Positions 35,223-44,250 of a stretch of DNA of 64,000 bases are shown piece by piece. The DNA lies in NCBI RefSeq assembly GCF_004349105.1, contig NZ_SMLB01000006.1:62001-126000 (forward strand). The letters run 5' to 3'. The notes beneath the pieces are model-generated. The model ran no database searches, had not been told where the DNA came from, and saw nothing but the letters and a program-made list of their open reading frames with translations. Position numbers and translations under genes: made by a program. The DNA is from Jiangella aurantiaca. Lineage in GTDB: Bacteria; Actinomycetota; Actinomycetes; Jiangellales; Jiangellaceae. Each line of letters starts with the position of its first letter. Positions within the stretch are counted from its first letter, which is position 1.

Positions 35223-38200
35223 ATGGCCGCGCCGGCGCCGGGACCAGGGGTAGACGGACCGGCGTCGGCCGCCTTGCTGAAGGCGGGCCGTTTCTTCAGC
35301 CGCTGGGACGAGTCCGACGACGGCCGGGTCGTGTTCCGGGAGGGCGGCCGGCAGGGCGACGTGTTCTATCGGGACCGGTGGAGCCACGACAAGGTCGTCC
35401 GGTCGACCCACGGAGTCAACTGCACGGGGTCGTGCTCGTGGAAGGTGTACGTCAAGGACGGCATCATCACGTGGGAGACCCAGCAGACCGATTATCCGTC
35501 GGTCGGCCCGGACCGGCCCGAGTACGAGCCGCGGGGCTGCCCGCGGGGCGCGGCGTTCTCCTGGTACACCTACTCGCCGACCCGCGTGCGGTACCCGTAC
35601 GTGCGCGGCGTCCTGCTCGAGATGTATCGCGAGGCCCGCCGGCGCCTCGGCGACCCCGTCCTGGCCTGGGCCGAGATCACCGGCGACGACGAGAAGCGCC
35701 GGCGCTACCAGCGGGCACGGGGCAAGGGCGGGCTGGTCCGCGCCAGCTGGGACGAGGCGATCGAGATCGCCGCCGCGGCGCACGTGCACACGATCAAGGA
35801 GTACGGGCCGGACCGCTGCGCCGGCTTCTCGCCCATCCCGGCGATGTCGATGGTGTCGCACGCCGTCGGGACGCGGTTCATGCAGCTCATCGGCGGCGTG
35901 ATGACGTCCTTCTACGATTGGTACGCCGACCTCCCGGTGGCCAGCCCGCAGGTCTTCGGCGACCAGACGGACGTGCCGGAGTCGGGGGACTGGTGGGACG
36001 CGACGTACCTGATGATGTGGGGCTCGAACGTCCCGGTCACGCGGACGCCCGACGCGCACTGGATGGCCGAGGTCCGCTACCGCGGCACGAAGGTCGTCAC
36101 CGTCAGCCCCGACTACGCCGACAACACGAAGTTCGCCGACGAGTGGCTGCCGGCCCAGGCGGGCACCGATGCCGCACTGGCGATGGCCATGGGCCACGTC
36201 GTGCTCAAGGAGCACTTCGTCGACAAGACCACACCGTTCTTCGCCGACTACATTCGCACCTACACCGACCTGCCGATGCTCATCCGGCTCGAGCCGCACG
36301 ACGGCGACGGCGACAGCGGCGGGCTCGTGCCGGGCAAGTTCTTGACGGCGGCGGACCTCGGACACGCCGCCGACGAAGACGCATGGAAGACCGTCGTCCT
36401 GGACGAGGGCACCGGTGAGCCGGTCGTCCCGAACGGCTCGATCGGCTTCCGGTACGCCGAGTCCGGTAAGGGCCGCTGGAACCTCGACCTCGACGGGGTG
36501 ACCCCCGCGCTCACCATGGCCGGCGCCCCGGGCGCCGAAGACGAGGTGGTCGAGGTGCTGCTGCCGGCCTTCACCGCACCGGACGGTTCCGGCGACGTGC
36601 TGCGCCGCGGCGTGCCGGTTCGCCGGGTCGGCGGCCACCTGGTGACGACGGTGCTCGACCTCATGCTCGCCCAGTACGGCGTGCAGAGAGCAGGCCTGCC
36701 GGGGGAGTGGCCGACCGGCTACGACGACGCCGCGACGCCGTACACGCCGGCGTGGCAGGCGGAGATCACCAGCGTCCCGGCGGAGCAGTGCATCCGCATC
36801 GCCCGCGAGTTCGCCACCAACGCCGAGGAGTCCGGCGGCCGCTCGGTGATCATCCTCGGCGCCGGCGTCTGCCAGTGGTTCCACGGCGACGCGACGTACC
36901 GCGCCATCCTCGCGTTGCTGATCCTCACCGGCTGCATGGGCCGCAACGGCGGCGGCTGGGCGCACTACGTCGGCCAGGAGAAGTGCCGCCCCGTCACCGG
37001 TTGGATCTCGCTGGCCAACGCGCTGGACTGGTCCCGCCCACCGCGCACCATGATCGGGACGGCGTACTGGTACATGCACACCGGCCAGTGGCGGAACGAC
37101 GGCTACTCGACGGCGTCGCTCGCCTCACCGCTGAGTACGACCCGGGCCGACGAGAACGGACAGCACACCGCCGACGCCATCGCCCTGTCCGCGCGGATCG
37201 GCTGGATGCCGTTCTACCCCCAGTTCGACGTCAACCCCCTGCAGGTCGCCGAGGACGCCGTCGCCGCCGTCAACGCCGGCACGGCCCCTGACGCCGCGAC
37301 CTACGTCGCCGAAGCGCTCCACGACGGCCGCCTCACGGCCGCCATCGAGGACGTCGACGCGCCGCGGAACTGGCCGCGGACGCTGGTGCTGTGGCGGTCG
37401 AACCTCATGGGGTCGTCGGCGAAGGGCAACGAGTACTTCCTCAAGCACCTGCTCGGCACCCACTCGAACGTCATGGGTACGGAGAACCCAGCTGCGCCGC
37501 GTCCCGAACACGTCCGCTGGCACGACGAGGCGCCGGAGGGCAAGCTCGACCTGCTGCTGTCGGCGGACTTCCGCATGACGTCGACGACGCTGCTCTCCGA
37601 CGTCGTGCTGCCGGCCGCCACCTGGTACGAGAAGCACGACCTCTCGTCGACGGACATGCACCCGTTCGTGCACGCGTTCACCCCGGCCATCGACCCGCCG
37701 TGGGAGGCGAAGACCGACTTCGACGCGTTCCACCTGCTGGCCCGCAAGCTCTCCGACCTGGCACGAACCCACCTGGGAACACGTCGCGACCTCGTCAGCG
37801 TCCCGCTCCAGCACGACACCCCGGGCGAGACGGCCCAGCCCGGCGGCCGTGTCACCGACTGGCGCTCCAGCGGCCGACCCGGCACACCCGGCCGCACCAT
37901 GCCGGTCTTCACCGTCGTCGAGCGCGACTACACCGCCATCGCGGACAAGCTGGCCGCCGTCGGCCCGCTCGCCGACACCCTCGGTTTCACCGTCAAGAAC
38001 GTCACCTACCGGCTGGAGGAGCAGACCATCCGGCTCGCACGAAGCAACGGCGTCATGCTCGGCGGGGCGGCGGACGGGCGCCCGGCCATCGACACCGACG
38101 AGAAGCTGGCCCAGGCGATCCTCACCTACTCGGGGACGACGAACGGCGAGCTGGCCGTCCAGGGCTTCCGCACGCTGGAGGAACGCGTCGGCAAGCCGCT

Positions 38201-38957
38201 GGCCGACCTCGCCGAGGGCTCGGAAGAACGCAGGATCAGCTTCGCCGACACTCAGACCGCGCCGGTCCCCGTCATCACCTCGCCGGAGTGGTCCGGCTCG
38301 GAGACCGGCGGTCGCCGGTACGCGCCGTTCACCGTCAACATCGAGCGGCTCAAGCCGTTCCACACGCTCACTGGCCGCATGCACTTCTACCTCGACCACG
38401 ACTGGATGCTGGAATACGGCGAGGCGCTGCCGATCTACCGTCCGCCGCTGGACCTGCACCGCCTCTTCGGCGAGCCGAGGCTGGGCCCCGACGGCTCCAG
38501 CCAGGTCACCGTCCGCTACCTGACCCCGCACTCGAAGTGGTCGATCCACTCCGAGTACCAGGACAACCTGCTGATGCTGTCGCTGTCGCGCGGCGGCCCG
38601 GTGGTGTGGATGAGCCCGGCCGACGCCGGTGCCATCGACGTCAGCGACAACGACTGGGTCGAGTGCGTCAACGCCAACGGCGTCTTCGTCGGGCGGGCCA
38701 TCGTCTCGCACCGGATGCCGGCCGGCGTCGTCTACGTGTACCACGCGCAGGAGCGCACCATCGACGTCCCGAAGTCCGAGGCGACCGGGCGGCGCGGCGG
38801 CATCCACAACTCCGTCACCCGGCTGCTGGTGAAGCCGACTCACCTGATCGGCGGCTACGCCCAATTGTCGTACACGTTCAACTACTTCGGCCCGACGGGG
38901 AACCAGCGCGACATGGTCTCGACCATTCGCAAGCGGTCCCAGGAGGTGACGTACTGA
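35223..38957 (+). CDS. narG: respiratory nitrate reductase, alpha (molybdenum) subunit
   Basis: 1244 aa from ATG 35223 (GAGGTGGC upstream; an in-frame ATG at 35145 would add 26 unconserved residues). The FS0 [4Fe-4S] ligands are His63, Cys67, Cys71 and Cys106 (STHGVNCTGSCSW ... PRGCPRGA). Asp232 in FYDWYADLP corresponds to the Mo-coordinating Asp. The molybdopterin-binding domains and the C-terminal beta barrel are complete. There is no Tat signal, so the active site faces the cytoplasm as in NarGHI. It reduces nitrate to nitrite with quinol electrons. First gene of narGHJI. Confidence 0.96.
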   Translation: MAAPAPGPGVDGPASAALLKAGRFFSRWDESDDGRVVFREGGRQGDVFYRDRWSHDKVVRSTHGVNCTGSCSWKVYVKDGIITWETQQTDYPSVGPDRPEYEPRGCPRGAAFSWYTYSPTRVRYPYVRGVLLEMYREARRRLGDPVLAWAEITGDDEKRRRYQRARGKGGLVRASWDEAIEIAAAAHVHTIKEYGPDRCAGFSPIPAMSMVSHAVGTRFMQLIGGVMTSFYDWYADLPVASPQVFGDQTDVPESGDWWDATYLMMWGSNVPVTRTPDAHWMAEVRYRGTKVVTVSPDYADNTKFADEWLPAQAGTDAALAMAMGHVVLKEHFVDKTTPFFADYIRTYTDLPMLIRLEPHDGDGDSGGLVPGKFLTAADLGHAADEDAWKTVVLDEGTGEPVVPNGSIGFRYAESGKGRWNLDLDGVTPALTMAGAPGAEDEVVEVLLPAFTAPDGSGDVLRRGVPVRRVGGHLVTTVLDLMLAQYGVQRAGLPGEWPTGYDDAATPYTPAWQAEITSVPAEQCIRIAREFATNAEESGGRSVIILGAGVCQWFHGDATYRAILALLILTGCMGRNGGGWAHYVGQEKCRPVTGWISLANALDWSRPPRTMIGTAYWYMHTGQWRNDGYSTASLASPLSTTRADENGQHTADAIALSARIGWMPFYPQFDVNPLQVAEDAVAAVNAGTAPDAATYVAEALHDGRLTAAIEDVDAPRNWPRTLVLWRSNLMGSSAKGNEYFLKHLLGTHSNVMGTENPAAPRPEHVRWHDEAPEGKLDLLLSADFRMTSTTLLSDVVLPAATWYEKHDLSSTDMHPFVHAFTPAIDPPWEAKTDFDAFHLLARKLSDLARTHLGTRRDLVSVPLQHDTPGETAQPGGRVTDWRSSGRPGTPGRTMPVFTVVERDYTAIADKLAAVGPLADTLGFTVKNVTYRLEEQTIRLARSNGVMLGGAADGRPAIDTDEKLAQAILTYSGTTNGELAVQGFRTLEERVGKPLADLAEGSEERRISFADTQTAPVPVITSPEWSGSETGGRRYAPFTVNIERLKPFHTLTGRMHFYLDHDWMLEYGEALPIYRPPLDLHRLFGEPRLGPDGSSQVTVRYLTPHSKWSIHSEYQDNLLMLSLSRGGPVVWMSPADAGAIDVSDNDWVECVNANGVFVGRAIVSHRMPAGVVYVYHAQERTIDVPKSEATGRRGGIHNSVTRLLVKPTHLIGGYAQLSYTFNYFGPTGNQRDMVSTIRKRSQEVTY

Positions 38958-40618
38958 TGCGGGTGCTGGCGCAGCTGGCGATGGTGATGAACCTCGACAA
39001 GTGCATCGGGTGCCACACCTGCTCGGTCACCTGCAAGCAGGCGTGGACCAATCGGGCCGGCACGGAGTACGTCTGGTTCAACAACGTCGAGACCCGGCCG
39101 GGCCAGGGCTACCCCCGACGCTACGAGGACCAGGACCGCTGGCGCGGCGGCTGGACGCTGAACAAGCGGGGCAACCTCGAGCTGCGCACCGGTGGGCGGC
39201 TGCGGCGGCTGCTCGGCATCTTCGCCAGCCCGGTGCAGCCGGAGCTGGCCGACTACTACGAGCCGTGGACCTACGACTACCGCACGCTCACCGAGGCCCC
39301 GCTGGGCGACGACTTCCCGGTCGCGCGGCCGAAGTCGCTGATCACCGGCGAGGACACCAAGGTCACGTGGTCGGCGAACTGGGACGACAACCTCGGCGGC
39401 ACCAGCCAGCTCGGCCACCTCGACCCCGTCGTCGAGAAGGTGCGGCGCGAGTCGGAGGAGAAGATCCGCTTCGAGTTCGAGCGGACGTTCATGTTCTACC
39501 TGCCGCGCATCTGCGAGCACTGCCTGAACCCGTCGTGTATGGCCTCGTGCCCGTCCGGCGCCATCTACAAGCGCAGCGAGGACGGCATTGTGCTGGTCGA
39601 CCAGGACCGCTGCCGCGGCTGGCGGCAGTGCGTCACCGGCTGCCCGTACAAGAAGATCTACTTCAACCACCGCTCCGGCAAGGCGGAGAAGTGCACGTTC
39701 TGCTACCCGCGGGTCGAGGTCGGGCTGCCGACGGTGTGCTCGGAGACCTGCGTGGGGCGGCTGCGCTACCTCGGCCTGTTCCTGTACGACGCCGACGCCG
39801 TCACCGCGGCCGCGTCGACGCCCGATCCGCAGGACCTCTACGAGGCGCAGCTGGACCTCATGCTCGACCCGTCGGACCCCGCGGTGGTCGCGGCGGCGCG
39901 GGCGGACGGGATCCCGGACGACTGGATCGACGCGGCCCGGCGCTCGCCCGTCTATGCGCTGGCCAAGACGTACCGCGTCGCGCTGCCGCTGCACCCGGAG
40001 TATCGGACGATGCCGATGGTCTGGTACGTGCCGCCACTGTCGCCGGTGGTCGACCTGCTGTCGTCGCAGGGCCACGACGCCGAGGACCGCGCGACGCTGT
40101 TCGGCGCGATCGAGGCGCTGCGGATCCCGGTCGAGTACCTCGCCGAGCTGTTCACCGCCGGCCGGACGTCGACGGTGACGGCGGTGCTGCGCAAGCTCGC
40201 CGCCATGCGGGCCTACATGCGCGACGTGACGCTCGGCCGCGACCCCGACCCGTCCATCCCGGCGTCGGTCGGGATGACCGAGGAGTCGCTGTACGAGATG
40301 TACCGGCTGATGGCGATCGCCAAGTACGACGAGCGCTACGTCATCCCGACCGCTCACGCCGAGCAGGCACACGACCTCGAGGAGATCGGCTGTGCGCTCG
40401 ACGTCGAGGATGGCCCCGGCATGTACGAGTCCGGCCCGTTCGGCGAGGCCAGCGGGCGGCCGGTGCCGGTCGCCGTCGAGACGTTCCACGCATTGCGGCA
40501 GCGGCAGACCAGCGACGCGCCGCCGGGCGACCTGCACGGCAGGGTCAACCTGCTCAACTGGGACGGCAACGGCCGGCCGGAGGGCCTGTTTCCGCCGCCG
40601 AAGGACGCTGCGTCGTGA
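38957..40618 (+). CDS. narH: respiratory nitrate reductase, beta (iron-sulfur) subunit
   Basis: 553 aa, with ATG 38957 overlapping the narG stop by one base. It has four Cys clusters: CIGCHTCSVTC, CEHCLNPSCMASCP, CRGWRQCVTGCP (Trp in place of one Cys marks the [3Fe-4S] site) and CTFCYPRVEVGLPTVCSETC. It carries electrons from NarI haems to NarG. Confidence 0.96.
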   Translation: MRVLAQLAMVMNLDKCIGCHTCSVTCKQAWTNRAGTEYVWFNNVETRPGQGYPRRYEDQDRWRGGWTLNKRGNLELRTGGRLRRLLGIFASPVQPELADYYEPWTYDYRTLTEAPLGDDFPVARPKSLITGEDTKVTWSANWDDNLGGTSQLGHLDPVVEKVRRESEEKIRFEFERTFMFYLPRICEHCLNPSCMASCPSGAIYKRSEDGIVLVDQDRCRGWRQCVTGCPYKKIYFNHRSGKAEKCTFCYPRVEVGLPTVCSETCVGRLRYLGLFLYDADAVTAAASTPDPQDLYEAQLDLMLDPSDPAVVAAARADGIPDDWIDAARRSPVYALAKTYRVALPLHPEYRTMPMVWYVPPLSPVVDLLSSQGHDAEDRATLFGAIEALRIPVEYLAELFTAGRTSTVTAVLRKLAAMRAYMRDVTLGRDPDPSIPASVGMTEESLYEMYRLMAIAKYDERYVIPTAHAEQAHDLEEIGCALDVEDGPGMYESGPFGEASGRPVPVAVETFHALRQRQTSDAPPGDLHGRVNLLNWDGNGRPEGLFPPPKDAAS

Positions 40619-41256
40619 TCGGCCGCCGACGGGACCGCGCCGCCGACCATCGGGTCGTGCACCAGGTCGCCTCGTGGTGCCTGGACTACCCGGAAGCCAC
40701 GCTGAGGAAGCGGCTCCCGCTTCTGGGCCGGGCTTTGGCCGAGCAGCCGCAGTCGGACGCCGTCGCGCACCTCGGGGTGCTGGTCGAGCACCTGGCCGGG
40801 CGGCCGCTCGCGGACCTGCAGCGCGACTACGTCGACGTCTTCGACCTGAGCCGGGACCGGGCGCTGCACCTGTCGTACTGGACCGACGGCGACACCCGGC
40901 GGCGCGGCGAGGTGCTGGCTCGGTTCAAGGCCGCCTACCGGGCCAGCGGGTTCGTCGTCGACCTGCACGGGGAACTGCCCGACCACCTGCCGACCGTGCT
41001 GGAGTTCGCCGCGATCGCCGACCCCGCCGCCGGCGCCGCGCTGCTCCAGGAGTACCGGCCGAGCCTCGAGCTGCTCCGGTTCGCGCTGCTCGACCTCGGC
41101 ACGCCGTACGCCGACGGGGTCGCCGCCGTCTGCGCGACGTTGCCGGGGGAGTCGCCGCCGGACCGCGCCGCCGTCCACGCCCAGGCCGGTCCGCCGCCGG
41201 TCGAGACCGTCGGTCTGGAGACGGTGCAGCTGGAGCCGTACAGGAGCCGGCCGTGA
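40615..41256 (+). CDS. narJ: nitrate reductase assembly chaperone
   Basis: 213 aa, GTG start (GTGA overlap with narH). It is a helical TorD/NarJ-type chaperone with VASWCLDYPEATLRKRLPLL and YVDVFDLSRDRALHLSYWTDGDTRRRG, the conserved NarJ core. It assists cofactor insertion into NarG and is not part of the final enzyme. Confidence 0.93.
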   Translation: MIGRRRDRAADHRVVHQVASWCLDYPEATLRKRLPLLGRALAEQPQSDAVAHLGVLVEHLAGRPLADLQRDYVDVFDLSRDRALHLSYWTDGDTRRRGEVLARFKAAYRASGFVVDLHGELPDHLPTVLEFAAIADPAAGAALLQEYRPSLELLRFALLDLGTPYADGVAAVCATLPGESPPDRAAVHAQAGPPPVETVGLETVQLEPYRSRP

Positions 41257-41999
41257 ACACCGTCCTGTGGGGTGTGCTGCCGTACCTCATGGTGGTCGTG
41301 CTGGTCGCCGGGTCCATCTGGCGCTACCGGTACGACAAGTTCGGCTGGACGACGCGGTCGTCGCAGCTCTACGAGTCGAGGCTGCTGCGCATCGGGTCGC
41401 CGCTGTTCCATTTCGGCATCCTGGTCGTGATCATCGGGCACGTCGGCGGGCTGGTGGTCCCGGAGTCGTGGACCGAGGCGGCAGGCGTCAGCGAGGGGCT
41501 GTACCACTTCAACGCGCTGCTGTTCGGCGGGATCGCCGGCGTCTGCACGCTGGCCGGCATCGCGATCCTGATCTACCGACGACGACGGACCGGGCCGGTC
41601 TTCATGGCCACCACCCGCAACGACAAGGCGATGTACGTCGTACTTGGAGCCGCGATCGCGCTGGGCCTGTGGACGACGCTGGTCAGCGTCGGCGCCGGGT
41701 CGGAGGCGCATGACTACCGTGAGTCGGTGTCGCCGTGGTTCCGGTCGCTGTTCGTGCTGCAGCCCGACGTCGACTCGATGGCCGCCGCGCCGGTGGAGTT
41801 CCACGTCCACACGCTGGTCGGCATGCTGCTGTTCGCGATCTGGCCGTTCACCCGGCTGGTGCACGCGTTCACCGCGCCCGTCCACTACCTGTTCCGGCCG
41901 TACATCGTCTACCGCAGCCGCGACGCCGGGCGGCGGCCGACCGCCGGTCCGCGGCGCCGCGGCTGGGAGCCCGTCGGCAGCCGCGACCGGGACCGCTGA
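41253..41999 (+). CDS. narI: respiratory nitrate reductase, gamma (cytochrome b) subunit
   Basis: 248 aa, GTG start (GTGA overlap). It has five membrane helices with haem-ligand His in SPLFHFGILVVIIGHVGGL and in EFHVHTLVGMLLFAIWPFTRLVHAF. It anchors NarGH and oxidises quinol at the outer face. Confidence 0.95.
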   Translation: MNTVLWGVLPYLMVVVLVAGSIWRYRYDKFGWTTRSSQLYESRLLRIGSPLFHFGILVVIIGHVGGLVVPESWTEAAGVSEGLYHFNALLFGGIAGVCTLAGIAILIYRRRRTGPVFMATTRNDKAMYVVLGAAIALGLWTTLVSVGAGSEAHDYRESVSPWFRSLFVLQPDVDSMAAAPVEFHVHTLVGMLLFAIWPFTRLVHAFTAPVHYLFRPYIVYRSRDAGRRPTAGPRRRGWEPVGSRDRDR

Positions 42000-42010
42000 G
42001 GGAGGCGCCG

Positions 42011-43210
42011 ATGACCACCGACGACGTCCGGCGGGGCCAGACCCGCAACCTGGTGCTGGCGACCGTCGCGTTCGCCGTCAGCTTCTGGGCGTGGAACATG
42101 GTGGCGCCGCTCGGTGTGCGCTACACCGGCGAGCTCGACCTATCGGCCGGGCAGAAGTCGCTGCTGGTGGCGACGCCCGTGCTGGTGGGGTCGGTCGGCC
42201 GGATCCTGGCCGGCGCGCTCACCGACCGGGTCGGCGGCCGGCTGATGTTCCCCGTTCTCATGGTGGCGTCGGCGCCGTTCGTGCTGCTCGTGGCGGCGGC
42301 CGGCGAGGCGGAGTCGTACGCGCTACTGCTGGTGTTCGGGTTCTTCCTCGGCCTCGCCGGCACGACGTTCGCCGTCGGCATCCCGTTCGTCAACGCCTGG
42401 TACGAGCAGTCGCGGCGGGGCTTCGCGACCGGCGTGTTCGGCGCCGGGATGGGCGGGACGGCGTTGTCAGCGTTCTTCACGCCACGGTTCGTCGACTGGT
42501 TCGGCTACGTCGCGACGCACGTCATCGTGGCGGCCGCGCTGGTGGCGATGGCGGCGGTGTGCTGGGCGCTCATGCGGGACGCGCCGACGTGGGCGCCGAA
42601 CGCCGCGCCCGTGGTGCCGAAGCTGGCGGCGGCGGTCCGGCTGCCGGTGACGTGGCAGATGTCGTTCCTGTACGCGGTCGCGTTCGGCGGGTTCGTCGCG
42701 TTCTCGACCTACCTGCCGACCTACCTCAATGACATCTACGACTTCGACCTGACGGCGGCCGGGACCCGTACCGCCGGCTTCGCGCTGGCCGCCGTCGTCG
42801 CGCGGCCGGTCGGCGGAGTGCTGTCCGACCGTATCGGCCCGCGGTCGGTCGTCGCGATCTCGCTGGCCGGCACCGTCGTGCTGGCGATCGTCGTCGCGTT
42901 CCAGCCGCCGGTCGAGGTGCCGGCCGGGATCGCGTTCGTCGCGCTCGCGTTCTTCCTCGGCCTCGGCACCGGCGGCGTGTTCGCCTGGGTCGCCACGCTG
43001 GCGCCGCCGGAGCGGGTCGGCACCGTCACCGGCGTCGTCGGCGCGGCGGGCGGGCTCGGCGGGTTCTTCCCGCCACTGGTCATGGGCGCCACGTACGAGC
43101 TGCTGCTGGCCGGCTACGGGGTGGGGCTGACGCTGCTGGCGATCACGGCCGCCGGTGCGCTGGCGTTCACGCTGCTCGGGGTGCGGGCGCGGACCCCGGC
43201 GCGGTCCTGA
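42011..43210 (+). CDS. narK: NarK-type MFS nitrate/nitrite transporter
   Basis: 399 aa, starting at ATG 42011 behind GAGGGAGG, 11 bp after narI. It has twelve predicted helices with nitrate-signature-like glycine-rich segments (FATGVFGAGMGGTALSAFF and VTGVVGAAGGLGGFFPPLVMGATYE). Last gene of the nar operon, exchanging nitrate and nitrite. Confidence 0.92.
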   Translation: MTTDDVRRGQTRNLVLATVAFAVSFWAWNMVAPLGVRYTGELDLSAGQKSLLVATPVLVGSVGRILAGALTDRVGGRLMFPVLMVASAPFVLLVAAAGEAESYALLLVFGFFLGLAGTTFAVGIPFVNAWYEQSRRGFATGVFGAGMGGTALSAFFTPRFVDWFGYVATHVIVAAALVAMAAVCWALMRDAPTWAPNAAPVVPKLAAAVRLPVTWQMSFLYAVAFGGFVAFSTYLPTYLNDIYDFDLTAAGTRTAGFALAAVVARPVGGVLSDRIGPRSVVAISLAGTVVLAIVVAFQPPVEVPAGIAFVALAFFLGLGTGGVFAWVATLAPPERVGTVTGVVGAAGGLGGFFPPLVMGATYELLLAGYGVGLTLLAITAAGALAFTLLGVRARTPARS

Positions 43211-43216
43211 GCGCGG

Positions 43217-43252
43217 GACGGCGCCGCCCGGTTCGTCGTGGGCGGCGCCGTC
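43217..43252 (+). terminator. terminator of the nar operon
   Basis: A perfect 13-bp stem (43217-43229 with 43240-43252) with a 10-nt loop, 7 bp after the narK stop and followed by GTCTTCCC. Confidence 0.8.
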
Positions 43253-43393
43253 GTCTTCCCTAGGGGGGCCGGGCAGACCGGCGATGAGAGGGGGCCGGAG
43301 GCCTCCTCGACATCGTCGGTGCAAGGCGTCGAGCTAGGGCGACCGTGGCTGCGGCCATGCCCGGGCCGACGACGCTCGAGGGCCTGGGAGAGC

Positions 43394-43966
43394 TCAGCAG
43401 TACGGCGGAGCGGAGCCGACGTTCGTCACGTAACGGGCCGACACCCACTGGCCGCCGCCGTCGCCGGTCAGCTGGTACCAGCGCCGGTTGCCGTCGATGC
43501 TCTGCGAGTCGACCTTGCAGACGATCGACAGGGTCGCGCCGCGCGGGGCGGAGCTGACCTTGGTGTTGGACGTGTGCGGGCCACTGCGCACGGCGAGCGA
43601 CGTCGACGACGACACCCGGCCGGTGTACTCGTGGCCGTCGCCACAGAAGCGCGGCGCGGCGCCGATGTTGGCGACGTAGCGGGCACTCACCCAGCGGCCG
43701 TTCGCCAGCTTGTACCAGAGGCTGTTCCCGCTGACCGTCGGGCCGTACACCTTGCACTGGATGGTGATGGTGGCGCCCTTGGCGTAAGAGCCGACCTTCG
43801 GGGCGTACGAGGTGGGCGCGCTGCGGACGTTCACGCCCGTGGTGACGCGGCCCTTGTAGGTCGTGGCGGCCTCAGCGGGCGTAGTGGTGGCGAGCAGGGC
43901 GAGCGGAACGATGGTGGCCGTGGCGAGCGCGATCGCCGCCCGCCGGAGCCGGTGCCGGATGATCAT
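43394..43966 (-). CDS. secreted protein with two bacterial SH3 domains
   Basis: 190 aa from ATG 43966, preceded by TCAGGAGGTCC. The signal peptide has basic RHRLRR, a hydrophobic core and cleavage after AEA (~33). Two similar SH3b units follow, roughly residues 37-105 and 115-190. Each has GVNVRSAP or SLAVRSGP, a Cys and WVSARYV. Paired Cys suggest disulfides. Such proteins bind cell wall or act as small secreted adaptors; no catalytic domain is present. Confidence 0.82.
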   Translation of the reverse strand: MIIRHRLRRAAIALATATIVPLALLATTTPAEAATTYKGRVTTGVNVRSAPTSYAPKVGSYAKGATITIQCKVYGPTVSGNSLWYKLANGRWVSARYVANIGAAPRFCGDGHEYTGRVSSSTSLAVRSGPHTSNTKVSSAPRGATLSIVCKVDSQSIDGNRRWYQLTGDGGGQWVSARYVTNVGSAPPYC

Positions 43967-44152
43967 GGTGGACCTCCTGACGTCGCCGCACGCGGCCCCC
44001 GTGGCCGGGTATCGGCTCTCACCATCAATCACTCCTCAGCGTGGCGATCGGTTGCACGCGGCGGGAAGAATCTGCGTGATTTGCCTTGTCGCGTCGGCGC
44101 AGGTCAGTGGACGTACCGTTACTTAGTGCGACAAGGCGGTCACGGACGCGGC

Positions 44153-44213
44153 GTTGATCATGGAGAAATCGGGCTTCCCAGCCGCTGGGAAGCCCGATTT
44201 CTCCATGATCAAC
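44153..44213. repeat. perfect 61-bp palindrome (30-bp arms, 1-nt centre)
   Basis: Arms 44153-44182 and 44184-44213 are exact reverse complements beginning GTTGATCATGGAG. It lies in the gap between the SH3-protein gene's 5' side and the 3' end of an ECF sigma gene. It is too long and too perfect for an ordinary terminator. It may be a REP/MITE-type mobile palindrome that also terminates transcription. Confidence 0.9.
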
Positions 44214-44250
44214 TCGGGTGGCCGGTCGCGTGGACGGTGAGCCGGCGCGG

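Noticed and set aside
34983-37079. Long open frame (about 700 codons) antisense to narG
   Set aside because: Opposite strand of a highly conserved gene in GC-rich DNA; composition is Arg/Val/Ala-rich with no family features and it runs through the tRNA-Leu gene.
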